NCBI GenBank assembly: GCA_002712285.1
Contig: PATC01000027.1
Span: 1 to 35,358 of the forward strand
DNA from: Methanobacteriota archaeon
Lineage (GTDB): Archaea > Thermoplasmatota > Poseidoniia > Poseidoniales > Thalassarchaeaceae
Length of the DNA stretch: 35,358 bases
Direction of reading: 5' to 3'
The notes beneath the pieces are model-generated. The model saw only the letters and a list, made by a program, of their open reading frames with translations. It ran no database searches and was not told where the DNA came from. Position 1 is the first letter of the stretch; every line of letters begins with the position of its first letter. The translations under genes and the position numbers were made by a program. This document shows positions 9,434 to 18,621 of this stretch, one piece after another.

Positions 9434-9736
9434 TCAGAAAGCGCCGAGTTTCAGCGCTGCCTCCTCCGCATCATAGCCTTCCGCGAGTTTGACACTCGCG
9501 TGCTTTCCAGTTTTCATGATTCTCGTGTTGACTTTAGCAACCTTGACCTCTAAGAGTTCTTCAACAGCTGCTTTGATGTCAGCCTTAGTTGCACGGCGAC
9601 GAACAATGAACTCGATTCGGTTGTTGTTCTCTCGATATCCACTAGGATCAGGATCAGCAACGCGACGCGCGTTGAGAGATTTCTCAGTAATCCATGGTTG
9701 TAGAATCACGTCATAGGGGTCTACCATCTGAATCAC
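9434..9736 (-). CDS. rpl23: 50S ribosomal protein uL23
   Basis: DVILQPWITEKSLNA ... NRIEFIVRRRATKADIKAAVEELLEVKVAKVNTRI. Confidence 0.96.
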   Translation of the reverse strand: MIQMVDPYDVILQPWITEKSLNARRVADPDPSGYRENNNRIEFIVRRRATKADIKAAVEELLEVKVAKVNTRIMKTGKHASVKLAEGYDAEEAALKLGAF

Positions 9737-10548
9737 CTCATCTCCTCGACTGCTTCTTTGGTGTATACCGTTAGTCGGCCAACGTCACCACCTGGAGCAA
9801 GATGCTCAGCAGAGAGATCTTTCACAGCGACGACGTCAACACCTGGAACATTACGAGCAGCGCGTCCTAAAGTGGAATTATCAGAAACTACGAGTAAGAC
9901 GCTCTTTGGAGTCTTACGACGACGTCCACGCATCTTACCCTTACCTGCGCGGATGCTGCGACCATTCTTAGCGCGAGAGAGATCATCACCTACGCCGATC
10001 GCCTCCATCATAGATACGAAACGCTGAGTTCCCTTATCGAGGTCAAAGGATTCGATACTTCCCTTAGCTGCTTCAATGACAAGTGGGAAAGATACATCCT
10101 CTGAAACACGATGGCCACGTGAACGTACAGTGTCAGAATCATTGGAAGCAGCAATAGCACTATCTCTTGCAGCACGACGCTCCTTCTGGTTAAGTTTCTG
10201 TGACCAATCCTTGGCGACCTTGGGACCATGAGCGCGACGACCTCCGCGTGTATGTGGATTCTCAGCACCCTCTCGGGAACCTGATCGGCGCATAATTCGA
10301 CTTACACCGCGCCCCTTGCCCCACCACTCAACGGAGTGCTTCATACCAGCAACCGGCTTTCTTCGGCCTTGGTGAGCACGATGGCCATACGGCTGACGAC
10401 GGTTTGCTCTAGAAGAGTGCACAGCACGACGCACAAGGTCGGTCCGGATTACGGTCGAAAACGCATCGGGGAGGGACAATGAGGAACCTTCCTTAGCAGA
10501 AGCAGAAGCTTCATCCGAGAATGAAATGGCAATAGTCTTCGTCTTCAT
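9733..10548 (-). CDS. rpl4: 50S ribosomal protein uL4
   Basis: RRAVHSSRANRRQPYGHRAHQGRRKPVAGMKHSVEWWGKGRGVSRIMRRSGSREGAENPHTRGGRRAHGPKV. Confidence 0.96.
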   Translation of the reverse strand: MKTKTIAISFSDEASASAKEGSSLSLPDAFSTVIRTDLVRRAVHSSRANRRQPYGHRAHQGRRKPVAGMKHSVEWWGKGRGVSRIMRRSGSREGAENPHTRGGRRAHGPKVAKDWSQKLNQKERRAARDSAIAASNDSDTVRSRGHRVSEDVSFPLVIEAAKGSIESFDLDKGTQRFVSMMEAIGVGDDLSRAKNGRSIRAGKGKMRGRRRKTPKSVLLVVSDNSTLGRAARNVPGVDVVAVKDLSAEHLAPGGDVGRLTVYTKEAVEEMR

Positions 10549-10551
10549 TCA

Positions 10552-11643
10552 TCACACCCCCTGCTTGCTAGAGTTACTCACGTGGGTAATCTCAATCTTC
10601 TCAGCCTCGACATCACCCTTCGATCGTGTAGCATCACGGAATCGAAGAAGACGCTTAGTCGGCCCAGGAAGGCTTCCCTTGATGATTACATATTGATTCT
10701 TAACTTCGCCATAGCGAAGGAACCCACCAGCTGGAGTAATGTTATTGTTATCTGAATCATCAATTCGTAAGATACGCTTGTTGTATTCAGTGCGGTGATG
10801 GAAACCAACTTGACCCGCTTGAGGAACCGTAGAACGAACGTATCCTGTACCGAAATCACCAAGATTACCTGCCTGTCGACGCTTCTTACTATTCTTGTGA
10901 CTAAGGAGTTTTACGCCCCATCGCTTGACTGAACCTTGGAATCCTTTGCCCTTGGTAATACCAATAACATCAACATCCTGCCCAACAGAATAGACATCGT
11001 CGAAAATAATCTCCTTGCCGAGATTCTCCTTACCCCATTCTAAACGTGCCTCAATATCACCGCCAGTCAAGCCTAGTTCCATGATTTCAGGAGTCTTAGA
11101 AGGTGAACCACTTACCAAGGATGGCTGTGTGGCTACAAGAAGACGGACTTCTTCAAGAACACGATCTTTCAATGCGTTGAAATTGGTTTCAGAATCATGA
11201 TTCTTAGGCATGGTCTGACGACCTCCACGCTTGGCAGGCTTGATACCATCCTGCATCTGACTATCAGCCTTGGAGCGGTTAGCGAAACGTGGGAAAAGCC
11301 CCTTGATGTTCTCATCGAGATCTTCGGCATCAGCCCATGCTTCTCCTGCGGTTTGAAGACCATAGGGCGTCATGTGGTAACCACGGACTGCGAGGACGCG
11401 AATTGGGGGAACCTCGACAACAGTGACTGCGTGGCGAACTTCAACGCCAGCACTAGGGGAATAGGGATTGAGGTCACGCATCAACACGTGAGTCATACCG
11501 GCTTTCCAACCAGCGAATCCCTGAACTCGAACCTCATCTAAATCGGTCGAAGGCCAGGATTTTACTCGTCCATGTTGTCGATTTGCCCGCTTGCGGGGGC
11601 TAAACGCCATGCTACCTCTGCGAGGGCGATGCTTGTCGGCCAT
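10552..11643 (-). CDS. rpl3: 50S ribosomal protein uL3
   Basis: HRPRRGSMAFSPRKRANRQHGRVKSWP; VDVIGITKGKGFQGSVKRWGVKLLSHKNSKKRRQAGNLG. Confidence 0.97.
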   Translation of the reverse strand: MADKHRPRRGSMAFSPRKRANRQHGRVKSWPSTDLDEVRVQGFAGWKAGMTHVLMRDLNPYSPSAGVEVRHAVTVVEVPPIRVLAVRGYHMTPYGLQTAGEAWADAEDLDENIKGLFPRFANRSKADSQMQDGIKPAKRGGRQTMPKNHDSETNFNALKDRVLEEVRLLVATQPSLVSGSPSKTPEIMELGLTGGDIEARLEWGKENLGKEIIFDDVYSVGQDVDVIGITKGKGFQGSVKRWGVKLLSHKNSKKRRQAGNLGDFGTGYVRSTVPQAGQVGFHHRTEYNKRILRIDDSDNNNITPAGGFLRYGEVKNQYVIIKGSLPGPTKRLLRFRDATRSKGDVEAEKIEITHVSNSSKQGV

Positions 11644-11949
11644 GTTTTGTTTCCTCCAGTTGGGGTTGTTTGCAGAACAGAGGCCACCGAAGCGGCATGA
11701 ACCGGCTCAGGGAACGCAGGAGCAACCGTGACACCCAACCGCGGCGGCGATTGCCTTCGCGGCGTGCCGGGATACTGTTGCAGAGCCCGTCAGTGTCTGG
11801 TTGCTCGCGTACTGAGCAGCCCTCCGACCTCAGTCGAGTATATCAACGGTTCGACTTTCAACAAGCATCTCTTCGATGCACGCCGCCCCGAAATCTATCC
11901 TTGGAACTTATGGAACCATTTTCAACCCTGACGATAGAAGGAGGGTTCC

Positions 11950-13740
11950 ATGCGACCTATGGTTCTGCACCCTTTCCTTCGGGATGGAGCTGTAGAAGCA
12001 CGTGCTTACCAGCTAGAAGCCGTCAACGCATGCTTGGCAACATCTACCCTCCTAGTTCTCCCTACAGGCATGGGAAAGACTGCCGTTCAATGGATGACGA
12101 TTGCCGAAACGCTCCGAACTAAAGATGGAAGAGTCATACTTGTTGCACCGACAAATGCCTTGGTTGATCAGCAACATCGTGATCTTCAACGAATCCTAAT
12201 TGAGAATGGTGACAATAAGATTGGTAGACTGACGGGATCCGTTCCTCCTGCAAAACGAAAAGACGAATGGTGCATGAATCGAGTCACTGTAGCTACACCT
12301 CAAGTGGTTCGAAATGATGCAATTAAAGGAACCTTAGACCTATCTGAAATCGATTTACTCGTAGTTGATGAAGCACATCGTGCCACCGGGAATGCCGCCG
12401 TAGCCCAACTAGGAGATCTGTTGATGATGGCGAATCCCGAAGCACGGATCCTTGGAGCAACAGCCTCGCCAGGGTGGAATGAAAGTAGTGTAGAGGAAGT
12501 ATGCGAACGACTTCATCTCTCAGGGATTCATGCCAGAGGTTCCAAAGAGACGATGTTGGAACCATATGCCTCAAACCTCGAGGTTGAAGAAATCAAGGTC
12601 CCCGTCCCAAAAGAACTCAGAGAACTCGTAAAACCCCTAGAAGGATGGTTGGAAGCTATCGTACAAAGAGAGCGTCGTTTAGGCCATTATGTACGAAGTG
12701 GAACGATTACAATGGGAGGATTGAACGAAGCAATGCGCAGGGTACAAGCCGCAATTGCTCGAGAAGAACGAATTGCATATAGGAGTGCTGCGGATCTTGG
12801 AGTATCTATCCGCTTACTGATACTCAGTAATTTGCTAGTTTCACAAGGTGTTGCGGCTGCCCGTGAATCTCTAGGCCGCATGGAAGAACGAGCAAAATCA
12901 AAAGGGAAAGAGGCACGATCAATTCAGGAATTTATTTCAGATCAACGAATTCGCCACCTCTCCAATCGATTGGATACAATGGATGAAATCCATAGCAAAG
13001 TATCGTTCACACGCCGTGTAGTACGTGATGAAATTCGACGGAATCCCGATGGTAAAACCATCGTATTCGCTAATTACCGTGATACTGTATCTGCCATAGT
13101 TGGCCATCTCCAAGATATTCCAGGTGTTCGAGTTACACCCTTTATCGGGCAGACAAATCGTGCTGGACAATCGGGTATGAACTCTACTGAACAAATTGCT
13201 CGACTTAACTCGTTCCGAACAGGCGAATACAATGTCCTTGTTGCCACCTCGGTTGGAGAAGAAGGTCTAGACATCCCACGTGCCGACCTAGTCCTATTCT
13301 ACGAACCTGTTGGAAGTGAGATTCGAACGATTCAACGAAGGGGGCGGACAGGACGTCAAGACGAAGGGATGGTGTATGTGCTGATTGCAGAGGGGACTCG
13401 TGATGAAGGGACACAAGCATCGGCTCTCCGAAGAGAAGAACGAATGCTTATCGCAATTCAACGTGTAAGACGAAGACGTCGAAACTTCAGTCCAGATCTG
13501 GCTCTACTCAGTCCATTTGATGTAAGAATGAAAGAGGATAAACACACGGCAAACGAGTTTGTTCTTGATGAGCGCACTCGATTGACACGAACAATGGAAA
13601 CAGTAGATGATACACCAATCAATGATGTAAAAGACGATTCAAAATTGAATATTGTAGATATTCCCCTTGAACAGCGGCGCCCACAAGGGCAAAGCGGATT
13701 AGAATCATGGACCAAAGAACATGGTGACAAAAAAATCTGA
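11950..13740 (+). CDS. Hef/MPH1/FANCM-type superfamily 2 helicase; no nuclease domain present
   Basis: Walker A LLVLPTGMGKTAV, DEAH box VVDEAHRATGN, motif VI QRRGRTGRQDEGMVYVLIAEGTRDE; ends at 596 aa with no ERCC4 nuclease ERKxxxD motif. Confidence 0.9.
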   Translation: MRPMVLHPFLRDGAVEARAYQLEAVNACLATSTLLVLPTGMGKTAVQWMTIAETLRTKDGRVILVAPTNALVDQQHRDLQRILIENGDNKIGRLTGSVPPAKRKDEWCMNRVTVATPQVVRNDAIKGTLDLSEIDLLVVDEAHRATGNAAVAQLGDLLMMANPEARILGATASPGWNESSVEEVCERLHLSGIHARGSKETMLEPYASNLEVEEIKVPVPKELRELVKPLEGWLEAIVQRERRLGHYVRSGTITMGGLNEAMRRVQAAIAREERIAYRSAADLGVSIRLLILSNLLVSQGVAAARESLGRMEERAKSKGKEARSIQEFISDQRIRHLSNRLDTMDEIHSKVSFTRRVVRDEIRRNPDGKTIVFANYRDTVSAIVGHLQDIPGVRVTPFIGQTNRAGQSGMNSTEQIARLNSFRTGEYNVLVATSVGEEGLDIPRADLVLFYEPVGSEIRTIQRRGRTGRQDEGMVYVLIAEGTRDEGTQASALRREERMLIAIQRVRRRRRNFSPDLALLSPFDVRMKEDKHTANEFVLDERTRLTRTMETVDDTPINDVKDDSKLNIVDIPLEQRRPQGQSGLESWTKEHGDKKI

Positions 13741-13742
13741 AA

Positions 13743-14603
13743 TCAGGACCCGATCACTTTGACTCTAGTTCGTAGTTGTGCAAGACGTGTGTTCAAGTGG
13801 CCGAAAGAAAATGCCAGCATATCTGTGAAATGAATCACGGGAATACTGGTATCTAATCCGGTAATCCTTGATGCCTTTACTTGATAGATATCTAGGACTG
13901 CATGGGATAGATTACAGATGCTCACGAGTAATTCAGCACCTTCATCGACTGCTTCGGATAAGACACCAGCCGCCTGTTTCAACGCAGTAGACTCCTCGGA
14001 AAGCAGGCTTGGAACGCCTACACTCTGGGTCCTACTGACTAGAGAAATTGGGGTGCCACCGATAACCTCGATTACATTTTCAAGATAATTCGGAAGGAAT
14101 ACGTCATCTGACCCACAAGCACCCTTTCGCTGGATATTGGGCCCATAGTATCCTGAAATTTTGAAGTCGAGAGGATTAACCACTTTTTCTTCGAGTTTTT
14201 CAAGACCGATATCTTCGACAATGACATGCATTAGGTGACGAACTTTCATCTCACCTGAGAACTGCATATTACATGTAGACTCCAATGTACGATTGACTTT
14301 AGCAAGCAAATCCGGATTACGCCGAAGTTCTTCCAAATCCTCACACAAGTTGCCTGCTGTTGCAGCGCATGGTGTTACGATTTCAAGACCCAATGCTTCA
14401 GCCATTGCGAATGTTCTAGCGTTCAAGGTCAATTGTAACCGACTATTAGCTTGTCGAATTATCCCGGCACCACAACTAGTAGCTCCTTCAAGAGGCACAA
14501 GATCAATTCCAAGTGAACGGGAGATTAATGGAATTGTATCCTCAACTTCCATAGCACTACTGTGAGCAACATTCCCAGGGTGATAGGCATAGGAATTGGG
14601 CAT
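13743..14603 (-). CDS. HdrB/SdhE-like CCG-domain protein with most Fe-S cysteines lost
   Basis: YAYHPGNVAHSSAMEVE...LGIDLVPLEGATSCGAG (family: YYPGC...CCG), YYGPNIQRK (family: YYGC), TQSVGV (family: CCG), ICNLSHAVLD (family: CPLC..NLD). Confidence 0.75.
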   Translation of the reverse strand: MPNSYAYHPGNVAHSSAMEVEDTIPLISRSLGIDLVPLEGATSCGAGIIRQANSRLQLTLNARTFAMAEALGLEIVTPCAATAGNLCEDLEELRRNPDLLAKVNRTLESTCNMQFSGEMKVRHLMHVIVEDIGLEKLEEKVVNPLDFKISGYYGPNIQRKGACGSDDVFLPNYLENVIEVIGGTPISLVSRTQSVGVPSLLSEESTALKQAAGVLSEAVDEGAELLVSICNLSHAVLDIYQVKASRITGLDTSIPVIHFTDMLAFSFGHLNTRLAQLRTRVKVIGS

Positions 14604-16855
14604 CAGAAACCACTTCCAATTTCATTGTAAATGGCGACTACTTCGTGATGATTATTCACTGGTGTATTGAACTGTTTAGGCATCTTACCCACTCCAGCAG
14701 GAGGGGCAATCATGCCTAGAAGCCCATTGAATACGCGCCCACCAGTTCGAGTGAAACCTAGCATCATCCTAGCAGAAATTCCTGAAGTGAGATTACTGAT
14801 CAAACCAATTGGGCCCAATACTTGGCGATAAATCACTGCATCATTCACCTTTCCACTCATTTTGACACTCCAACAATACCACCATACATGCTTCCCATGA
14901 CGTGAATCAGAAAAGGCACCATCTCTCAAAACAGATGTTTTGGCATCGAGCATGTGGCTTGAAATTTTCATACCAAGTTCGCCATTTCTTGAAATTGATG
15001 ACAAATCTGTTTCTGCCTTTATGCCGCCCACAGATGAAAGAGATTTCATGTGTTCAATTCTGTTCTTGTCTGACGTACGAGGGTCGGTAACTCTGGACCA
15101 AAGTGAAACAACATTTGAGGGGCCGATGTATGATTCATTGTAAGGCAAAGTATCTGAGAAGGAATCGACAAGTAAAGCGCTAGTGAAATCACGAATTTTG
15201 TGTATTTCAGTTGCTTCACTAGAGGACATTGACCCGATTACTCCTTGAGATAACTCTATGCCATCTCTAGTAGCACCATGGAACCAAGGCTTGAGAGATG
15301 AACGCTTGATATCATGGATGGATAAATCTACTACAAGATCTCGAATTACTTCTCCGCCTGTAAGAGGTTCAATGACTATTTTCCAAGAACCATTAACCGA
15401 GGATGCAATATCAGAAATCTTGGTTAATCCAGGTAATACATTACGTCCATTAACTGAAATTACGGTACATGGATCATTTGCTGGCCCATCACGGAAGGTA
15501 AGGGAGCCGTCTTCAGTGGCTTTCACTGTTCGAAGAAGCTGGAGAACCGACATATTTCCAGGGAGAACGCATGCCCACTCATCAGTTCCACTTTCTCTCT
15601 CTAAACAATCGTAACGAAATACTTGTACGTTGACTTGAAGCTCCTCTGACTCGAAGTTAGGGACGACAAAGCCATCATCTCCTTCAACAGCAACATCGTC
15701 TCCACCACTAAGTTCCTCAATGATGAGTTCAACCATTTCTGCTTGGAAGGTACCATTTCCATCTACTGCGGACATATGAGCTAGAGCTGATTCAGCCCAT
15801 ATAGCCGAGGGTGCGTCGTAATCGACATCACAATCCACACGGTCGACTAGTCTTGTTCCACCTAACTCTTCAAAGCGCTTATCCCATTCCTTACCAGATT
15901 CACAGAAGAGTTCGTAACTTGTATCTCCGAGTGCACATACGCTGAAATGAGTTTGGCTAAGTGATGGAGCACCGTCTGCATTAGCAGCAATCCAAAGTGC
16001 CTCTGCATTGTCAGGCTGCTCACCCTCGCCCCACGTGGAACAAACAATCAGGACGCGAGACATTCCTGATAGAGATGATACGTCAAATCCATCCATATCG
16101 TGCACTTTGGCATCAAGACCGTATGCCGAGGCACGTTTGCTAATCTTCGCAGCCAAGCCTTCAGAATTACCGCTCTGCGAACCGAATAGGATGTGTAATG
16201 ATCGATCACCCTCATGCATGAACACCTGGGTATCACTTCCTCCTTGAGCAGTAACCTTCGAACCGGCATCATCGGATGCGGGAGCGGGCGTATCTGATGC
16301 ATCTAATGACCCACCGGATGATACAAATTCAGAGATAGAGGACACTTTACCTTCTTGGAATACTCCATCTCCATCTACTGCTGCCATTCGTGGAAGGGCC
16401 ATTTCAGTCCAAGTGGCTGCAGGTTTGTCATAATCCACATCACAATCGACTCTATCCAGTAGCCTCTTACCGCCTAACTCTTCAAAGCGCTTATCCCATT
16501 CTTTACCAGATTCGCAAAACAACTCATAGCTCGTATCACCTAGAGCACAAACAGAAAAATTTGTTGAACTCAAGGCAGGAGCGCCATCTCCATTGGCAGC
16601 ATTCCAAAGATCTTCAGCATTGTCGGGTTGCTCGCCTTCACCCCATGTAGAACAAACGATTAGAACACGTTTCATTCCAGAAAGTGAGGCTATATCGACA
16701 TCACCCATATCATGAACTGTAGATTCTAAGCCATAGGAAGAGGCTTGCTTACCAATCTTAGACGCCAAGTCCTCTGAATTACCGCTTTGAGAACCGAAAA
16801 GGATGTTCAGAGTGCGGTCACCACTCGTCAGAAACTGAACCAAACCATCTGACAT
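14603..16855 (-). CDS. Fusion protein: two tandem CysJ/CPR-type flavodoxin domains plus SdhB-like domain lacking Fe-S ligands
   Basis: GSQSGNSE, STWGEGEQPDNA and LGDTSYELFCESGKEWDKRFEELGG occur twice; C-terminal VFRYD...SLTFRDG...VNGR...IVIEPLTGGEVIRDLVVD...SYIGPSNVVSLWSRVTDPRT is SdhB-like. Confidence 0.85.
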   Translation of the reverse strand: MSDGLVQFLTSGDRTLNILFGSQSGNSEDLASKIGKQASSYGLESTVHDMGDVDIASLSGMKRVLIVCSTWGEGEQPDNAEDLWNAANGDGAPALSSTNFSVCALGDTSYELFCESGKEWDKRFEELGGKRLLDRVDCDVDYDKPAATWTEMALPRMAAVDGDGVFQEGKVSSISEFVSSGGSLDASDTPAPASDDAGSKVTAQGGSDTQVFMHEGDRSLHILFGSQSGNSEGLAAKISKRASAYGLDAKVHDMDGFDVSSLSGMSRVLIVCSTWGEGEQPDNAEALWIAANADGAPSLSQTHFSVCALGDTSYELFCESGKEWDKRFEELGGTRLVDRVDCDVDYDAPSAIWAESALAHMSAVDGNGTFQAEMVELIIEELSGGDDVAVEGDDGFVVPNFESEELQVNVQVFRYDCLERESGTDEWACVLPGNMSVLQLLRTVKATEDGSLTFRDGPANDPCTVISVNGRNVLPGLTKISDIASSVNGSWKIVIEPLTGGEVIRDLVVDLSIHDIKRSSLKPWFHGATRDGIELSQGVIGSMSSSEATEIHKIRDFTSALLVDSFSDTLPYNESYIGPSNVVSLWSRVTDPRTSDKNRIEHMKSLSSVGGIKAETDLSSISRNGELGMKISSHMLDAKTSVLRDGAFSDSRHGKHVWWYCWSVKMSGKVNDAVIYRQVLGPIGLISNLTSGISARMMLGFTRTGGRVFNGLLGMIAPPAGVGKMPKQFNTPVNNHHEVVAIYNEIGSGF
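15743..16210 (-). repeat. Flavodoxin domain copy 2 of an intragenic tandem duplication (copy 1 about 16358-16816)
   Basis: Long identical protein blocks (RVLIVCSTWGEGEQPDNAE, FSVCALGDTSYELFCESGKEWDKRFEELGG, DRVDCDVDYD) recur in both halves. Confidence 0.9.
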
Positions 16856-16937
16856 AACTATGCACCCAATCAGATGAACTAAACCAACAGAATGGGATTA
16901 TTGAACATAACGGGCTGGGGTCCAATTAAGGAGCAAC

Positions 16938-18548
16938 TCAAAGGTCCATGCCGTCCATCATTCCCTGATCTCCAAGGCTGACTCCTTTTGATGAGATTAC
17001 ATCATCAATTCTAAGGATCATAGTGGCAGTCTCGGTAGCACTTTGGATTGCTTGCTCAACGACCCTAACTGGCTCCACGACATTTGCGTCTTTCATATCC
17101 ATAACGCCACCCTCGAATACATTAACGCCAAATGTCGACTTCCCCTCTGCGTGTGCTTTTCTGACATCGATGATCGTATTCACAGGATCGAGACCTGCAT
17201 TCTCAGCGAGGGTACGCGGAATGACTTCAAGAGCCCCTGCAAAGGCCTCAATCGCCATTTGCTCCCTACCTCCTACACCTTCTGCAAAGGTTCGCAGATC
17301 TCGGCTAAGTGCAGCAAGAACACTACCTCCGCCAGTCAATACTGCTCCATCTTCATGTGCAACACTGACTACACCAATCGCGTCATCGAAAGCACGGCGA
17401 ATCTCATCCACTACGTGGTCAGTTCCACCTCGAAGAAGTACACTTACGCTCTTTGCTTCATCACAACCAGTGAGGAAGACCATGTCAGATTCCCCAATTT
17501 TGCGCTCCTCGACCTTGTCACATCGGCCAAGGTCTTCTGAACTCAAGTCATCGATATTGGTAACGATTCGACCACCAGTGGCTTTCGAAAGAGCCTCCAT
17601 ATCCGACTTCTTAGCACGTCGGATGGCAAAGATTCCAGCCTTGGCCATGTAGTGTTGAGCTAAATCATCGATGCCTTTCTGACAGATGACTACATTAGCA
17701 CCGGATTCAATAATCTTATCCACTAGACCCTTGAGATAGCCTTCTTCCTCATCGAGGAATTGAGCCAGCATGTTAGGGTCAGTAATCTGAATCTTAGCAT
17801 CAACTTCCGTCTTCTTGACCTCAATTGCAGAATTAATCAGAGCAACTTGAGCGCCACTTACAGAACGGGGCATTCCACTATGAACTCGTTCCTTATCGAG
17901 AATGATTCCATCGACCAAAGTACTATCCTTAATCGAACCACCCTGCTTCTTCTCTACCTTGACATCATCAAGATCGACCATTATCTCGCCGTCTGACTCT
18001 GTAGCGACCTTGAGAACAGCATTCACACAAATCTCTGCAAGGAATGCCTTGACAGCCCCTGCACTCTTTCCAGTGAGAGCAGTCTTTGCCACTTCATGTA
18101 GCATCTCAGGATTAACGGGAATGGAATGATTGTCGAGAAGTTCAAGACAACGCTCGGCTGCTATCCTGAATCCTTCACAGATAATGGTCGGATGGACATT
18201 CTGCTCGATCAAATCCTCAGACCGCTTGAGCAATTCTCCAGCTAGTACGACTGCTGATGTAGTTCCATCGAAACAATGTGCCTCCTGAGTTTTAGCAACC
18301 TCGATAATCATCTTAGCCGCAGGATGTTCAATATCCATCTCTTTCAGAATAGTGGCACCATCATTGGTAATGATGACATCACCCATAGAATCAACCAACA
18401 TCTTATCCATCCCCTTGGGGCCAAGTGTTGTACGCACTGCATCGGCTACCGCCTTAGCTGCTGCGATGTTGTTACTCTGTGCAGTCTTCCCTCGACTGCG
18501 AGTCGTCCCTTCTTTGAGAATGAAGATTGGTTGTTGCCCTGATTGCAT
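16938..18548 (-). CDS. Thermosome subunit (group II chaperonin), start likely [17 protein letters not shown]
   Basis: [68 protein letters not shown]. Confidence 0.98.
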   Translation of the reverse strand: MQSGQQPIFILKEGTTRSRGKTAQSNNIAAAKAVADAVRTTLGPKGMDKMLVDSMGDVIITNDGATILKEMDIEHPAAKMIIEVAKTQEAHCFDGTTSAVVLAGELLKRSEDLIEQNVHPTIICEGFRIAAERCLELLDNHSIPVNPEMLHEVAKTALTGKSAGAVKAFLAEICVNAVLKVATESDGEIMVDLDDVKVEKKQGGSIKDSTLVDGIILDKERVHSGMPRSVSGAQVALINSAIEVKKTEVDAKIQITDPNMLAQFLDEEEGYLKGLVDKIIESGANVVICQKGIDDLAQHYMAKAGIFAIRRAKKSDMEALSKATGGRIVTNIDDLSSEDLGRCDKVEERKIGESDMVFLTGCDEAKSVSVLLRGGTDHVVDEIRRAFDDAIGVVSVAHEDGAVLTGGGSVLAALSRDLRTFAEGVGGREQMAIEAFAGALEVIPRTLAENAGLDPVNTIIDVRKAHAEGKSTFGVNVFEGGVMDMKDANVVEPVRVVEQAIQSATETATMILRIDDVISSKGVSLGDQGMMDGMDL

Positions 18549-18621
18549 GATTATCGCTCCATCCGACATCCCGCCGACAAAGCATTGCGCCTTAAGGGCA
18601 CGGGAAAACAAGACGGGACCT

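Noticed and set aside
11650-11900. SRP RNA or RNase P RNA in the S10 upstream region
   Set aside because: Neither the SRP helix 8 motif (GGAAG...AGCAG) nor conserved RNase P RNA core motifs could be found by eye on either strand.
11670-12122. 150-aa plus ORF overlapping the intergenic region and the Hef start
   Set aside because: Overlaps the Hef coding start in another frame; Arg/Ser/Pro-rich composition typical of chance ORFs in GC-rich noncoding DNA.
14603-16855. Flavodoxin-SdhB fusion as a pseudogene or sequencing artefact
   Set aside because: The 750-codon frame is intact, FMN motifs are preserved, and Cys losses are substitutions within a conserved scaffold, matched by losses in the neighbouring gene.
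17023-17652. Plus-strand 209-aa ORF antisense to the thermosome gene
   Set aside because: Shadow ORF of a highly conserved chaperonin coding region; no recognisable domain.
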